64,000 nucleotides of DNA from JADJOY01 sp046331705 [NCBI: bacterium] (GCA_046331705.1 JAXLQJ010000024.1:39303-103302), one strand, 5' to 3'. Shown: positions 27,478 through 36,394, counted from the stretch's first letter. Notes: generated from the letters alone by a model not told the origin. A program made the numbers and translations.

Positions 27478-27609
27478 GCGGCTACCACGCCGCGCGCAGC
27501 GCCCTCGACGCGCTCGCCCGTTTCCCACCGGCGCCGCTCAGCGGGAGTGGCAGACCCGGACCCAGTGGGTGACGATCTCGCCGATCGCGCGACGGAACTC
27601 GAGCAACCC
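27478..27609 (+). repeat. 132-bp direct repeat, copy 2
   Basis: This is the second copy, 1,813 bases from copy 1, with two mismatches. Here it contains a promoterless 3' fragment of the FAD oxidoreductase gene (frame GYHAARSALDALARFPPAP) and the true 3' end of the intact response regulator. Confidence 0.92.
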
Positions 27610-27963
27610 CACCGGCTTGGTGACGAAGCCCTCCGCCAGCTCCGCCACCCGACGCGCGTCGCTTCCCGCCGACGAGGTGGTGAGCACCACCGTGTGAATG
27701 CCGCGCCACAGCTGCTCGCCGCGAACGAGCGTGAGCAGCTCGACCCCGCTCCGTCGCGGCAGGTTCAGGTCGACGAGCATCACGTCGGGCAAGTCGCGCC
27801 GCTCGAACGGCCGATCGCCGCGCAGATACGCGAGCGCCTGGTCCGCGTCCTCGACGCGAGCGAATGCGGCACTGTCGCGGTGGAGATCGAACTCGCGCTC
27901 CACCAGCCACGCGTGGTCCGCGTCGTCCTCCACGAGCAGGAACCGGACCGGTACGTCGTCCAT
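27538..27963 (-). CDS. Single-domain response regulator, Rcp1-like
   Basis: The product is 141 residues and consists only of a receiver domain. The acidic pair is at Asp13-Asp14 (LLVEDDADH), the phosphoacceptor is Asp65 in PDVMLVDLNLPRRSG, and the conserved lysine is Lys116 in FVTKPVG. The sequence style, with LAYLRGD and VDLNLP, resembles Rcp1-type regulators that pair with phytochrome-like PAS kinases. ATG 27963 has a GGGTGAGGCG stretch just upstream; ATGs at 27987 and 27996 are alternatives that overlap the kinase gene. It follows the histidine kinase gene after 16 bases and is the last gene of the signalling operon. No output domain is present. Confidence 0.92.
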   Translation of the reverse strand: MDDVPVRFLLVEDDADHAWLVEREFDLHRDSAAFARVEDADQALAYLRGDRPFERRDLPDVMLVDLNLPRRSGVELLTLVRGEQLWRGIHTVVLTTSSAGSDARRVAELAEGFVTKPVGLLEFRRAIGEIVTHWVRVCHSR

Positions 27964-27979
27964 CGCCTCACCCGTCGCC

Positions 27980-29989
27980 TCACCCATCGCGCTCATCGCC
28001 TTCGGCGCGCCGCCGCTCCCAGGTCGAGAGCAACGGGTCGGGAAAGCCCAGCCACACCCGCGTCCCTCGCTCGCGCCCTTCCGGCGGCGACTCGATCCAG
28101 ACCCGACCGCGATGGGCTTCGAGGATGCGCTTGACGATCGCGAGCCCCACGCCCGAGCCCTCGCCCGCCGACGCCAGTCGCACGAAGAGACCGAACACGC
28201 GGTCGTGGAACTCCGCGGGGATGCCCGGGCCATCGTCCTCGACGTAGAGCCGCGCCTCGCCGCCGCCGCGCGCCCCGCCGATGCGGACCCGCGCCGCGCC
28301 CTCGCCCGAGGCGTACCGGATCGCGTTGGTGAGGAGGTTGTCGAAGACCTCCCGGAGCCTGCCGGGATCGGCGTGGATGATGGGCAGCTCGCGGGCGACC
28401 TCGACCTGCAACCCCACCCGTTCCAGCGTGCTCGCGTGCTCGGCCACCGCGGCGCCCAGCAGCTGGTGCAGGTCGATCCGCACCAGCTCGTCGACGGTCC
28501 GGCCCGCACGGCTCAGGTCGAGCAGGTCGTCGAGCGTCTTGCGCAAGCGCAGCGCCGCGCGCTCGACGCGCCCCGCCGCGTCCAGCAGACCGTCGTGGCC
28601 GAGCTCCGCGGCGCTCGCGGCGATGTGGCCGGCGAAGCCGGAGATCGTGACCATCGGCGACTTGAGATCGTGCGAGACCGTGTAGACGAACTGCTCGAGC
28701 TCGTCGTTCTTGCGGGTGAGATCCCGGTTCGCTTGCGCGAGCGCGCGCTCCGCCTGTAGCCGCTCGGTGATGTCCACCACCGAGGTCAGCACCGCGCTGC
28801 CCTCGTCGGTCACGAGCGGGCTGAGGCCGATCTCGACCGGCACCTCGCGGCCGTCCTTGCGACGCGCGTAGAGATGCCGCCCCGCTCCCATCGGCCGCGC
28901 GACGGGCCGTTTCCAGAACTCCTCGCGATGGCGCGGATGGAGGCCGCGTGGCCGCTCGGGAACCAGGATCTCCACGGGCTGACCGATCAGCTCCTCGCGG
29001 GGATAGCCGAAGGTCCGCTCGGCCACGGCGTTCACCAGCCGGATCGTGCCCGTCTTGCTGACCAGCACTTGCCCGACGGGCGCCGCCTCCACCACCGCGC
29101 GGAACCGCTCCTCGGCGCGGGTTCGTTCGCCGATCTCGCGGTCGAGGCGCACTCGCTCCCCGCGCAGATCCTCGAGCACGCTGAGCATCGCGAGCGAGCG
29201 ATTCTGGATCTCGTCGCGGCTGCGCTCGAGTCCGCGCAGCGCCTCGTCGAGCTCGCGCGAGTGGCGCACCAGCTCGCGGCGCACCTGGCGATGGTGCGCG
29301 TTGTCCTGGCGAAGCCGGTGCAGCATCCGCTGATAGAGCAAGCCGATCCAGCCCACCAAGAGCAGGTGCCCGGCGAGCGAGACCAGATAGCGCGGCGAGT
29401 CCATGGCGCGCGTCCGTTCGCTCAGGTGCGCGATGTACGTCGAGACGATGGCGTCGTAGCCGTCGATCAGCTCGCGCGCGGCGGCCAAGCCCGCGAGCGA
29501 GATCAGCGCTCGCGGCGAGCCGGGGTCGGTGGGGGTGCTCGCGAGATCGGTGGCCGCCGCGACGAACCCCCGCACGCCGCGATCGAGCGAGCGCGACCCG
29601 CCGAAGAAGAGCTGCGAGACCGCGACCGGTAGCGCCACCCGCCGCCGCTCGGCCACGCGTCCCACCACCGAGTCCTCGTGGGCCTCGCGGAGCGCGGCCA
29701 CGGCGCCCGCGAGCTCGGCGCGCTCGCGGGCGGGGTCGTCCGGCTCGCGCAACGCGGTGGCCTGTCGTAGCACCAGGCGGATCTGACCGCGCGCGGTGGA
29801 CGCGCGATCGAGCAATGCCACCCATGCGGCGAGCTCGCCGGTCTCGCTCCGGAACGCTGCGAGCTCGATCGACACGGTGACCGCCATCGAGGCGATCGAG
29901 ATCCCCAGCAACGACGCGAGGAAACGCGAGCGCACCCGCCGCGACACCCGAGCGATCGGCGTGGTCTCGCCGTCGCTCACCCTGGTCAC
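27980..29989 (-). CDS. Membrane-bound PAS sensor histidine kinase
   Basis: The product is 669 residues. Two membrane helices at about 23-46 and 201-220 enclose a mostly helical extracytoplasmic region of about 155 residues. A coiled coil follows (about 225-290), then a PAS domain (about 292-410, with LVNAVAERTFGYPREELIG and DGREVPVEIG). HisKA has His440 in SHDLKSPMVTISGF, and the HATPase domain has N-box, VEDDGPGIP and GSGVGLAIVKRI. GTG 29989 overlaps the TGA of the upstream copper-domain protein gene as GTGA, so both are translationally coupled. It probably phosphorylates the receiver encoded next and possibly the GGDEF regulator of the same operon. Confidence 0.93.
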   Translation of the reverse strand: MTRVSDGETTPIARVSRRVRSRFLASLLGISIASMAVTVSIELAAFRSETGELAAWVALLDRASTARGQIRLVLRQATALREPDDPARERAELAGAVAALREAHEDSVVGRVAERRRVALPVAVSQLFFGGSRSLDRGVRGFVAAATDLASTPTDPGSPRALISLAGLAAARELIDGYDAIVSTYIAHLSERTRAMDSPRYLVSLAGHLLLVGWIGLLYQRMLHRLRQDNAHHRQVRRELVRHSRELDEALRGLERSRDEIQNRSLAMLSVLEDLRGERVRLDREIGERTRAEERFRAVVEAAPVGQVLVSKTGTIRLVNAVAERTFGYPREELIGQPVEILVPERPRGLHPRHREEFWKRPVARPMGAGRHLYARRKDGREVPVEIGLSPLVTDEGSAVLTSVVDITERLQAERALAQANRDLTRKNDELEQFVYTVSHDLKSPMVTISGFAGHIAASAAELGHDGLLDAAGRVERAALRLRKTLDDLLDLSRAGRTVDELVRIDLHQLLGAAVAEHASTLERVGLQVEVARELPIIHADPGRLREVFDNLLTNAIRYASGEGAARVRIGGARGGGEARLYVEDDGPGIPAEFHDRVFGLFVRLASAGEGSGVGLAIVKRILEAHRGRVWIESPPEGRERGTRVWLGFPDPLLSTWERRRAEGDERDG

Positions 29990-30585
29990 GCGACGCGCGC
30001 CTGGTGCGGCGGGTCCTCGGGGCCGTACTTGGGCTCGGCACCGAGACGCACGAGCAAGGAATTGACCTCCCGCTTGAGCTCGACCACGCGCAGCTCGCGC
30101 CCCATCGTGACCCGATCGAAGCGTTCGAGCAGCGCGGCGCGCTCGCGCAGCTCGGCCTCGATGGACTCGCGCCGCGCGATCTCCGCTGCCAGGCTCGCGT
30201 TGACGTCGGCGAGACGCGGCAGCGCCAGCACCCGCGGGATCACCGGCACGAGCGCGAGCACCGTCGCCCACGAAACCAGCGCGGTGGCGACCTTCACGAC
30301 GGCGTCGAGCCGGTAATACGGCCTCCAGAAGATGAGCGCCTCCACGAGGTGCCCGGTGCCGCAGCAGAAGATGAACGCTCCGAAGAGCCAGAACACCCGC
30401 GGAAACGGCATGTCGCCGCGACGCCGCACCATGCGCCACAGCACCAGCGGGATCGCCGTGTAGGCACCCCAGACCGCGAGATCCGCGACGATGTGCGTCC
30501 AGCCGAGGGCGGCGCTCCACTCGCCACAGCGCCACCGCGGCAGGAAGCCGCCGACGTCGAAAAGCCGCACGATCCAGTCGAGCAT
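29986..30585 (-). CDS. Ethylene-receptor-like copper-binding membrane domain with coiled coil
   Basis: The product is 199 residues. Three membrane helices (about 30-50, 63-88 and 95-120) are followed by a charged coiled coil (LAAEIARRESIEAELRERAA and onward) and no catalytic domain. Compared with plant ETR1, residues Asp35, Tyr42, Ile45, Pro46, Ile72, Cys75 and His79 match ETR1 Asp25, Tyr32, Ile35, Pro36, Ile62, Cys65 and His69, all with the same +10 offset. In ETR1 these are required for Cu(I)-dependent ethylene binding. A strong Shine-Dalgarno (GGAGGAGGAG) precedes ATG 30585. The stop overlaps the histidine kinase start, which suggests the two proteins act together. Whether ethylene, another small ligand or copper itself is sensed cannot be read from the sequence. 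Confidence 0.85.
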   Translation of the reverse strand: MLDWIVRLFDVGGFLPRWRCGEWSAALGWTHIVADLAVWGAYTAIPLVLWRMVRRRGDMPFPRVFWLFGAFIFCCGTGHLVEALIFWRPYYRLDAVVKVATALVSWATVLALVPVIPRVLALPRLADVNASLAAEIARRESIEAELRERAALLERFDRVTMGRELRVVELKREVNSLLVRLGAEPKYGPEDPPHQARVA

Positions 30586-30615
30586 CCGCTCCTCCTCCGC
30601 CGCCGCCCGCGAACC

Positions 30616-31644
30616 TCAGCCGTGAGTCGGCGCCGATCCACCTCCGAGCAGGCGACCGTGAACCCGGTTCCGTCCGGCGCGTTTCGCCTCGTAGAGCGCC
30701 CGATCCGCTTCCGCGATCAACTCCTGCCAGCTCGCAGGCAGCCCCGCGGCGACACCGATGCTGACGCTGATCCGCAACAGCGCCGCCGGCGCGCCCACGA
30801 GACGCACCTCACGCGTCTGCACCGCTTCGCGGGCGCGCTCCGCCAGCGCCAGGGCACCGTCCAAGGTGGTCTCGGGCAAGAGCACCACCAGCTCGTCGCC
30901 GCCGAAGCGCCCCACCGAATCGATGGTGCGACAGGCGCCGAGCAACGCGCGGGCGATCTCCTCGAGACAGCGATCACCCGCGAGATGGCCGGCCCGATCG
31001 TTGACGCTCTTGAACTCGTCGACGTCCACCAGGCAGACGGCGATCGAGTGACCGAAGCGCAACGCCCGCTCCACCTCGCGGGCGCTCGCTTCCTCCCACG
31101 CCGTGCGCGTGAGCAACCCCGTGAGCGAGTCGTGGCGCGCACGCTCGGCCCAGAACGCCGCCGCCTCCGCGAGCGCCTGGGACATCTCCTCCAGCCGCAA
31201 GGCGCGCGCGAGCGCCGCGCTCGCTTCGGTGCGTTGCCGGGCGTTCGCCTCGGCGCGCGTGAGCACCTGGCTCAACACCTCGGGGTCCAGGTCGGACTTG
31301 ACGAGGTAGTCGTCGGCGCCGGCGCGGATCGCGCTCGCCGCCACGTACTCGTTGCCGTGCGCCGTCAACATCACCACCGGTTTGGTGAAGTGCGCGGCAC
31401 GCAACCGCATCAGGACGTCGGTCCCGCGCGCCGAGCCGAGCTGGTAATCGAGGAACACCAGGTCCACCGGGTGGCGGTGCAAGGTGTCGAGCGCGTCGTC
31501 CACCGTCCGCTCCGCGAGGAATCGCACCTCGAGGTCCGCGACGCGATCGAGCGCGAGCCGCAGAAGCTCCGCGTGGTCCGCTTCGTCGTCGATGCACACG
31601 ACGGTGAGCTCGCGACGATGGATGGGATCGAGAACCTTGCTCAT
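30616..31644 (-). CDS. Response regulator with GGDEF (diguanylate cyclase) domain
   Basis: The product is 342 residues. The N-terminal receiver has Asp19-Asp20 (CIDDEADHAELL), phosphoacceptor Asp66 (LVFLDYQLGS) and a lysine in DDYLVKSDLD. A helical linker leads to the GGDEF domain from DSLTGLLTRTAWEEA onward. The signature is GGDEL at about 248-252 instead of GGDEF or GGEEF, and an inhibitory RxxD site (RTID) stands five residues before it. It would make cyclic di-GMP if the leucine is tolerated. ATG 31659 would add five residues. It is the first gene of the signalling operon, 30 bases before the copper-domain gene. Confidence 0.9.
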   Translation of the reverse strand: MSKVLDPIHRRELTVVCIDDEADHAELLRLALDRVADLEVRFLAERTVDDALDTLHRHPVDLVFLDYQLGSARGTDVLMRLRAAHFTKPVVMLTAHGNEYVAASAIRAGADDYLVKSDLDPEVLSQVLTRAEANARQRTEASAALARALRLEEMSQALAEAAAFWAERARHDSLTGLLTRTAWEEASAREVERALRFGHSIAVCLVDVDEFKSVNDRAGHLAGDRCLEEIARALLGACRTIDSVGRFGGDELVVLLPETTLDGALALAERAREAVQTREVRLVGAPAALLRISVSIGVAAGLPASWQELIAEADRALYEAKRAGRNRVHGRLLGGGSAPTHG

Positions 31645-32104
31645 CGAAACCCGCGGCATCCCCCCGGAAACCGTTGCGTTTCACGCTTCGCAAGAGCGGC
31701 GCCGTGATCGCGGGCGCCCTCCACGGCTCGCGTCCGAACGCAGGACGGGCAAGGTAACGAGCTGAAATCAGGCCCATAAGCGACGAGGGGTCGCGTGCGG
31801 CGGGCGCGAGGCGGAACCGCGACGCGGGAGCGCCGCCGCGGCGCGGAAGCACTCCCAGCGAACCCGCGTTGGCAGCGCGCGTAGCTGCGCGAGGCTACCG
31901 GCGCACGGCGTTCGCCGCACTGGGCACCGGGCATGCACGAAGACGGGTTACGGTCGTCAGTGCGGGCGGCGCTGGCAGAGAATCTGACAGGGCCGCCGCC
32001 GGCACCGGGGAAGTGAGCGGGTCATGCGCCAATCATCGCGGTCGCTTGCAACGAGTCCTCGGAATCGCCCCTGGAATCCGGTCGCGCGGCTGCGTCAGCG
32101 GGGA
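31645..32104. other. Divergent intergenic region
   Basis: These 460 bases separate the minus-strand signalling operon from the plus-strand repeat protein. Only shadow ORFs are present. Both promoters should lie here, but I see no convincing hexamer pair. GCGGGGA directly precedes ATG 32105. Confidence 0.4.
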
Positions 32105-35032
32105 ATGCGAGAAGTCCTGACGCGGCTCGCCTGGCTCGCGGGCGCGCTCGTGGTGTGCGTGGTGCTGGCGCGCGTCGCGGCGCTGGGCTGGCTGATCGCG
32201 AGTCCCACCAACGCCCAAGCGGCGTCGCCCACCGCGACCTCCACCGCCGCCTCGAGCGGGACGTGGCCGCGCCTGGTGCCCACTCCCGGTTCGCTCATCC
32301 GCGTCTTCGAGCCGCAGGTCGAATCCTTGGTTGGCGACACGCTCACCAGCCGTGCCGCGATCTCCCTCACCCGCACCGGCGAGCGCGCGCTGCCGGTCTT
32401 CGGCGCCGTGCGCTTCACCGCCAAGATCTCCACCAACGCGGCGACCCACACCGCGACCCTCGAGCAAGCGGCGGTGACGCGCGTGCGGATGCCGGATCTC
32501 GCGGAGGACGAGTCCCAGCGCGTCGCCAGCGCGATCGAGAGCGCCTTTCGCGCCGACGCTCCGTCGCTCGCCACCGAGCGCCTCGCCGCCGCCGCGAGCC
32601 AGGCCGCCGCCGAACGCGAGGGCGGCGCGGCGCTGAGCACGCGCGCCCCGAAGATCCTGGTCTCCAAGGTGCCCGCGGTGCTGATGCTCATCGACGGCAA
32701 GCCCGAGCGCCGCGCGCTGCCCGACAGCGACCTCGAGCAGGTGGTGAACACGCCGTTCGCCGTGATCTACCAACCGAGCTCGAAGACGTATTTCACCAGC
32801 AACGGGAACGTCTGGTACGCGGCGCCCGACGCGACCGGTCCGTGGACGGCGGGCGCCACGCCGCCGGCCGACGTGACGAAGGCGATCGGCGACGCGGTCG
32901 CGCGCGCCGATGCCGCGCGCCAAGAGGTTGCCGAGGGCGAGGACGCTCAGCGCGCGCCGCGCGGCGCGTCCGCCGCCGGCACGCCGCCCGCGATCGTGGT
33001 CTCGACCGAGCCCGCCGAGCTCTTGGTCTTCGACGGCGAGCCGCAATGGGCGCCGCTCGCCAACACCGGGCTCTTGGTGGCCATGAACACCTCCGACGAC
33101 GCGTTCCTCGAGATCGCGTCGCAGCAGGTCTTCGTGCTGCTCGCGGGCCGCTGGTTCCGGGCGCCGTCGCTCGACGGGCCGTGGACGTTCCAGCCCGCCG
33201 ACAAGCTGCCCGCCGACTTCGCGAGCATCCCGCAGCCGAACCCGAAGGCGCACGTGCGCGCCAGCGTCGCCGGCACACCCGAGGCCCAGGACGCGGTGCT
33301 CGAATCCGAGATCCCGAAGACCGCCGCGATCGATCGCCGCACGGCGAAGCTCGACGTGACCTACGACGGCGAGCCTCGCTTCGAGGCGATTCCCGGCACG
33401 GAGGTGTCGTACGCGGTCAACACTCCCGCGCAGGTGCTGCGCATCCGCGATCGCTTCTACGCCGTGGATCAGGGCGTGTGGTTCACGTCGCTGAGCCCCG
33501 AGGGGCCGTGGCGGGTCGCCGACGCACGCCCGCCCGAGGTGGACTCGATCCCGCCCGAGTCGCCCGTCTACAACACGCGCTACGTGTACGTGTACGACAC
33601 CACCCCGGAGTACGTGTACGTCGGCTATCTGCCGGGCTACGTCGGCGAGTACGCGTGGGGACCGACCGTGGTGTTCGGCACGGGCTATTCCTACGCGCCC
33701 TGGCACGGGACGTACTTCTATCCGCGCCCGTACACGTGGGGATTCCCGCTGCGGTACTCGTGGGGATGGGGCTTCACGTGGGTGGACGGGCCGTGCTCGG
33801 ACTTCTTGTGGCTGGGTTGGGGATGGGGCCCGCGCTACCACCATCACCACCACCATCACGACGCCGACGACCATCCGGGATGGTACGGACCCTCCGGCCC
33901 GCGCCCCGTCTACCGGCCGCCACCGCAGCCCAAACCGGTTCCGCCGCCCACGGGCGGCGTGGTCCGTGTGCCGCCGCGCCCGCCGACGGCGCCGCACAAT
34001 CTCTACGTGGCACCCAAGAACCTGCCGCGCGTGACGCCGCTGGTGCCCACGCAGCACGGCACGAAATCACCGCTGCCGAGCGCGACGACCCCGGCGTATC
34101 GACCGCCGAGCGCCGCTCCCTCGACGCCGACGAACCCGAGCTGGACCCCGAGCCCGACGCAGGGCCATCCGCGCGGACCCGTGACCCAACCGCTCACGCC
34201 CGCGGCGCCGAGTCGTCCCGCGCCGGCCGCTCCCGCGCCGGCCGCTCCCGCGCCGAGCGCGACGCCGGACTCGCGCGACGATCGCGCGCCAGCGGGAAGC
34301 AAACGGCCGAGCTACACCGCTCCCCCGGCGCCCTCGGCGCCGCAGAGCCCCTCACCCAGCTACCCGCGACCCGACTCCGGGCGGCCGCGCACCTGGACTC
34401 CTTCGCCCGCGCCAGACCCGCGCGAGCGTCCCACCTCACCGTCCGACCCGCGCTGGACGCCGCGCCCGTCGGGAACGTGGCTGCCGAACGCGCGGCCGTC
34501 GGCGGGATGGGCGAGCGCCGAACCCGTGGACGAGCGCGACGAACGTGACGAGATCGACGCGGGCCGCGACTTCGTTCCCCGCGAGGCCGTGACCGCGCGC
34601 GCCATCCAGCACCCACGCGTCGAGCCCTTCGCCGGCGACGACGACGGTTACGCCGCTGCCCGCGAAGAGCGCCGCGACACGCGCTACGTGGCGCGCCCGA
34701 GCTCGCAGCGTTTCTCCGCGCGGCCCGTCGAGCCCGCGCCGCCCGAGGACGTGGAGCCGGCGATCCGCTTCGCGCCGCAGCGCGCGCCGTCGGCACCGGC
34801 GCGCACCCAGTCGCAGCGCTTCGAGCCCGCGCCGGAGCCCCAGATCGTGCGCGTGGCGCCACCCGTGGACGCGATTCGGGAGCCCGAGCGACGGCACCCG
34901 ACCGCCAGCACGCTCCGGGAGCCGCCGAGCGCACCCGCGGTGCAACCGCGGTCGCGCCCCGAGCCGAGCGTGCGCCCCGTTCGGCCCGATCCCACGCCGC
35001 GCTTCGATCGCGCCCAACCGCGCCAGCGCTGA
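32105..35032 (+). CDS. Exported three-repeat protein with His tract and Pro-rich tail
   Basis: The product is 975 residues. A hydrophobic N-terminal segment (about 7-30) may be a signal peptide or anchor. Three tandem modules of about 75 residues begin near 181, 294 and 412; each has a pattern like DGEPRFEAIPGTEVSYAVNT, followed by WF/WY and GPWxxA. A Tyr/Trp/Gly-rich region follows (about 500-580) and ends in seven consecutive histidines (579-585) before DADDH. The remaining 390 residues are Pro/Ala/Arg-rich and probably disordered. I recognise no enzymatic domain. Similar proteins are sometimes labelled carbohydrate-binding, but the sequence does not show this. The histidine cluster suggests metal binding. 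Confidence 0.8.
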   Translation: MREVLTRLAWLAGALVVCVVLARVAALGWLIASPTNAQAASPTATSTAASSGTWPRLVPTPGSLIRVFEPQVESLVGDTLTSRAAISLTRTGERALPVFGAVRFTAKISTNAATHTATLEQAAVTRVRMPDLAEDESQRVASAIESAFRADAPSLATERLAAAASQAAAEREGGAALSTRAPKILVSKVPAVLMLIDGKPERRALPDSDLEQVVNTPFAVIYQPSSKTYFTSNGNVWYAAPDATGPWTAGATPPADVTKAIGDAVARADAARQEVAEGEDAQRAPRGASAAGTPPAIVVSTEPAELLVFDGEPQWAPLANTGLLVAMNTSDDAFLEIASQQVFVLLAGRWFRAPSLDGPWTFQPADKLPADFASIPQPNPKAHVRASVAGTPEAQDAVLESEIPKTAAIDRRTAKLDVTYDGEPRFEAIPGTEVSYAVNTPAQVLRIRDRFYAVDQGVWFTSLSPEGPWRVADARPPEVDSIPPESPVYNTRYVYVYDTTPEYVYVGYLPGYVGEYAWGPTVVFGTGYSYAPWHGTYFYPRPYTWGFPLRYSWGWGFTWVDGPCSDFLWLGWGWGPRYHHHHHHHDADDHPGWYGPSGPRPVYRPPPQPKPVPPPTGGVVRVPPRPPTAPHNLYVAPKNLPRVTPLVPTQHGTKSPLPSATTPAYRPPSAAPSTPTNPSWTPSPTQGHPRGPVTQPLTPAAPSRPAPAAPAPAAPAPSATPDSRDDRAPAGSKRPSYTAPPAPSAPQSPSPSYPRPDSGRPRTWTPSPAPDPRERPTSPSDPRWTPRPSGTWLPNARPSAGWASAEPVDERDERDEIDAGRDFVPREAVTARAIQHPRVEPFAGDDDGYAAAREERRDTRYVARPSSQRFSARPVEPAPPEDVEPAIRFAPQRAPSAPARTQSQRFEPAPEPQIVRVAPPVDAIREPERRHPTASTLREPPSAPAVQPRSRPEPSVRPVRPDPTPRFDRAQPRQR

Positions 35033-35038
35033 GCCCGC

Positions 35039-36394
35039 TCAGCCGCGCAGACGCTCGGCGATGCGGAACGCGAGATCGAGCGATTGCCTGCCGTTGAGGC
35101 GCGGATCACAGGTGGTGGTGTAGCGCCGCGCCAGGTCCTCGGGCGCGAGCGCGTCGCCTCCGCCCAAGCATTCGGTCACGTCGTCCGCCGTCAGCTCGAC
35201 ATGGATGCCGCCGGGCCACACGTCCGCGGCGAGACAGCAGTCGAAGAACCCGACCAGCTCGGCCACCACGGCGTCGAAGTGGCGCGTCTTCCGACCGTCG
35301 GCGGTGAGCGAGGTGTTGCCGTGCATCGGATCGCACGCCCACACCACGGGATGGCCGGCCTCTCGCGTGGCCGCGAGCAGCGCCGGTAGCCGCTCGCGAA
35401 CGCGGGACGCGCCCATCCGCGCGATGAACGTGAGCCGCCCCGGCTCGCGGCGCGGATCCAAACGCGCGCAGAGCCCGAGGACCTCCGCCGCCGTCGCCAG
35501 CGGACCGAGCTTCACACCCACCGGATTCGCGATCCCCGCGCAAAACTCCACGTGGGCGCCGCCCAGCGCGCGGGTGCGCTCGCCGATCCAGAGCATGTGC
35601 GCCGAGCCGTCGAACCACTCGCCGTGCTGGGGATCGCGGCGCGTGAGCACCTCCTCGAAATCGAGCAGCAGCGCTTCGTGGCTGGTCCAGAGAGTCACCT
35701 GGTGGAAGCGCGGATCGCCCTCGATGTCGACGCCACAGGCGCGCATGAAACGCAGCGCCCGCTGGATCTCCTCGGCGAGGCTCTCGTAGCGCCGCCCGGC
35801 GGGACTGGACGCGACGAACTCGCGGTTCCAGGTGTGGACCCGCCCCAGGTCCGCGAAACCGCCGGAGACGAGCCCGCGCAGCAGATCGAGCGTGAGCGCC
35901 GCGCGCCGATAACCCGTGACCAGGCGCGCGGGATCGGCCGCCCGCGCCGAGGGCGTCGGCTCGTCCCCGTTCACCATCGGCCCGCGAAAGGACGGCAGCT
36001 CGACGCCATCGACGATCTCGACCGGCGACGAGCGCGGCTTCGCGTACTGGCCGGCGATGCGCCCCACCTTCACCACGTGCACACCCGCGCCGTACGTGAG
36101 CACGATCGCCATCTGCAAGATCAGCTTGAGCCGCTCGCGCAACGCCTCCGCCGAGACCTCGTCGAAGGACTCGGCGCAATCGCCCGCCTGCAACAGGAAC
36201 GCTCGCCCCTGCGCCACCTCCGCGAGCGCCGCGCGCAAGCGCCGCGACTCGTGCGGGGAAACCAGCGGCGGAAGCCCGCCGAGCGTGTGAAGCGCGCCAG
36301 CCAGCGCCTCCGCATCCGGCCACGCGGGCTGTTGCGCCGCCGGCCACGATCGCCACAGTGACGGCGACCACGCGTCCGCTCCCCTCGCCACCAT
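35039..36394 (-). CDS. Class II 3-deoxy-7-phosphoheptulonate (DAHP) synthase
   Basis: The product is 451 residues, the usual length of plant/mycobacterial-type (class II) DAHP synthases. It condenses phosphoenolpyruvate and erythrose 4-phosphate, the first step of the shikimate pathway. Signatures are LLQAGDCAESF with metal ligand Cys73, VKVGRIAGQYAKPRSSP, FVASSPAGRRYE, and the later metal ligands in CDPMHGNT, GGIHVELT and TTCDPRLNG. No other shikimate gene is nearby, so it stands alone. It ends seven bases from the stop of the convergent repeat-protein gene. Confidence 0.95.
   Translation of the reverse strand: MVARGADAWSPSLWRSWPAAQQPAWPDAEALAGALHTLGGLPPLVSPHESRRLRAALAEVAQGRAFLLQAGDCAESFDEVSAEALRERLKLILQMAIVLTYGAGVHVVKVGRIAGQYAKPRSSPVEIVDGVELPSFRGPMVNGDEPTPSARAADPARLVTGYRRAALTLDLLRGLVSGGFADLGRVHTWNREFVASSPAGRRYESLAEEIQRALRFMRACGVDIEGDPRFHQVTLWTSHEALLLDFEEVLTRRDPQHGEWFDGSAHMLWIGERTRALGGAHVEFCAGIANPVGVKLGPLATAAEVLGLCARLDPRREPGRLTFIARMGASRVRERLPALLAATREAGHPVVWACDPMHGNTSLTADGRKTRHFDAVVAELVGFFDCCLAADVWPGGIHVELTADDVTECLGGGDALAPEDLARRYTTTCDPRLNGRQSLDLAFRIAERLRG

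Noticed and set aside
25665-27609. Insertion sequence or transposon bounded by the 132-bp repeats
   Set aside because: No transposase, no terminal inverted repeats and no short target-site duplication; the repeat consists of coding ends of the flanking genes.
33839-33859. Seven histidine codons as an engineered His tag
   Set aside because: They lie in the middle of a native-looking gene, use mixed CAC/CAT codons and are followed by a natural acidic region.
32033-34057. 674-codon open frame on the minus strand
   Set aside because: It is antisense to the three-repeat protein and shows typical high-GC shadow composition.
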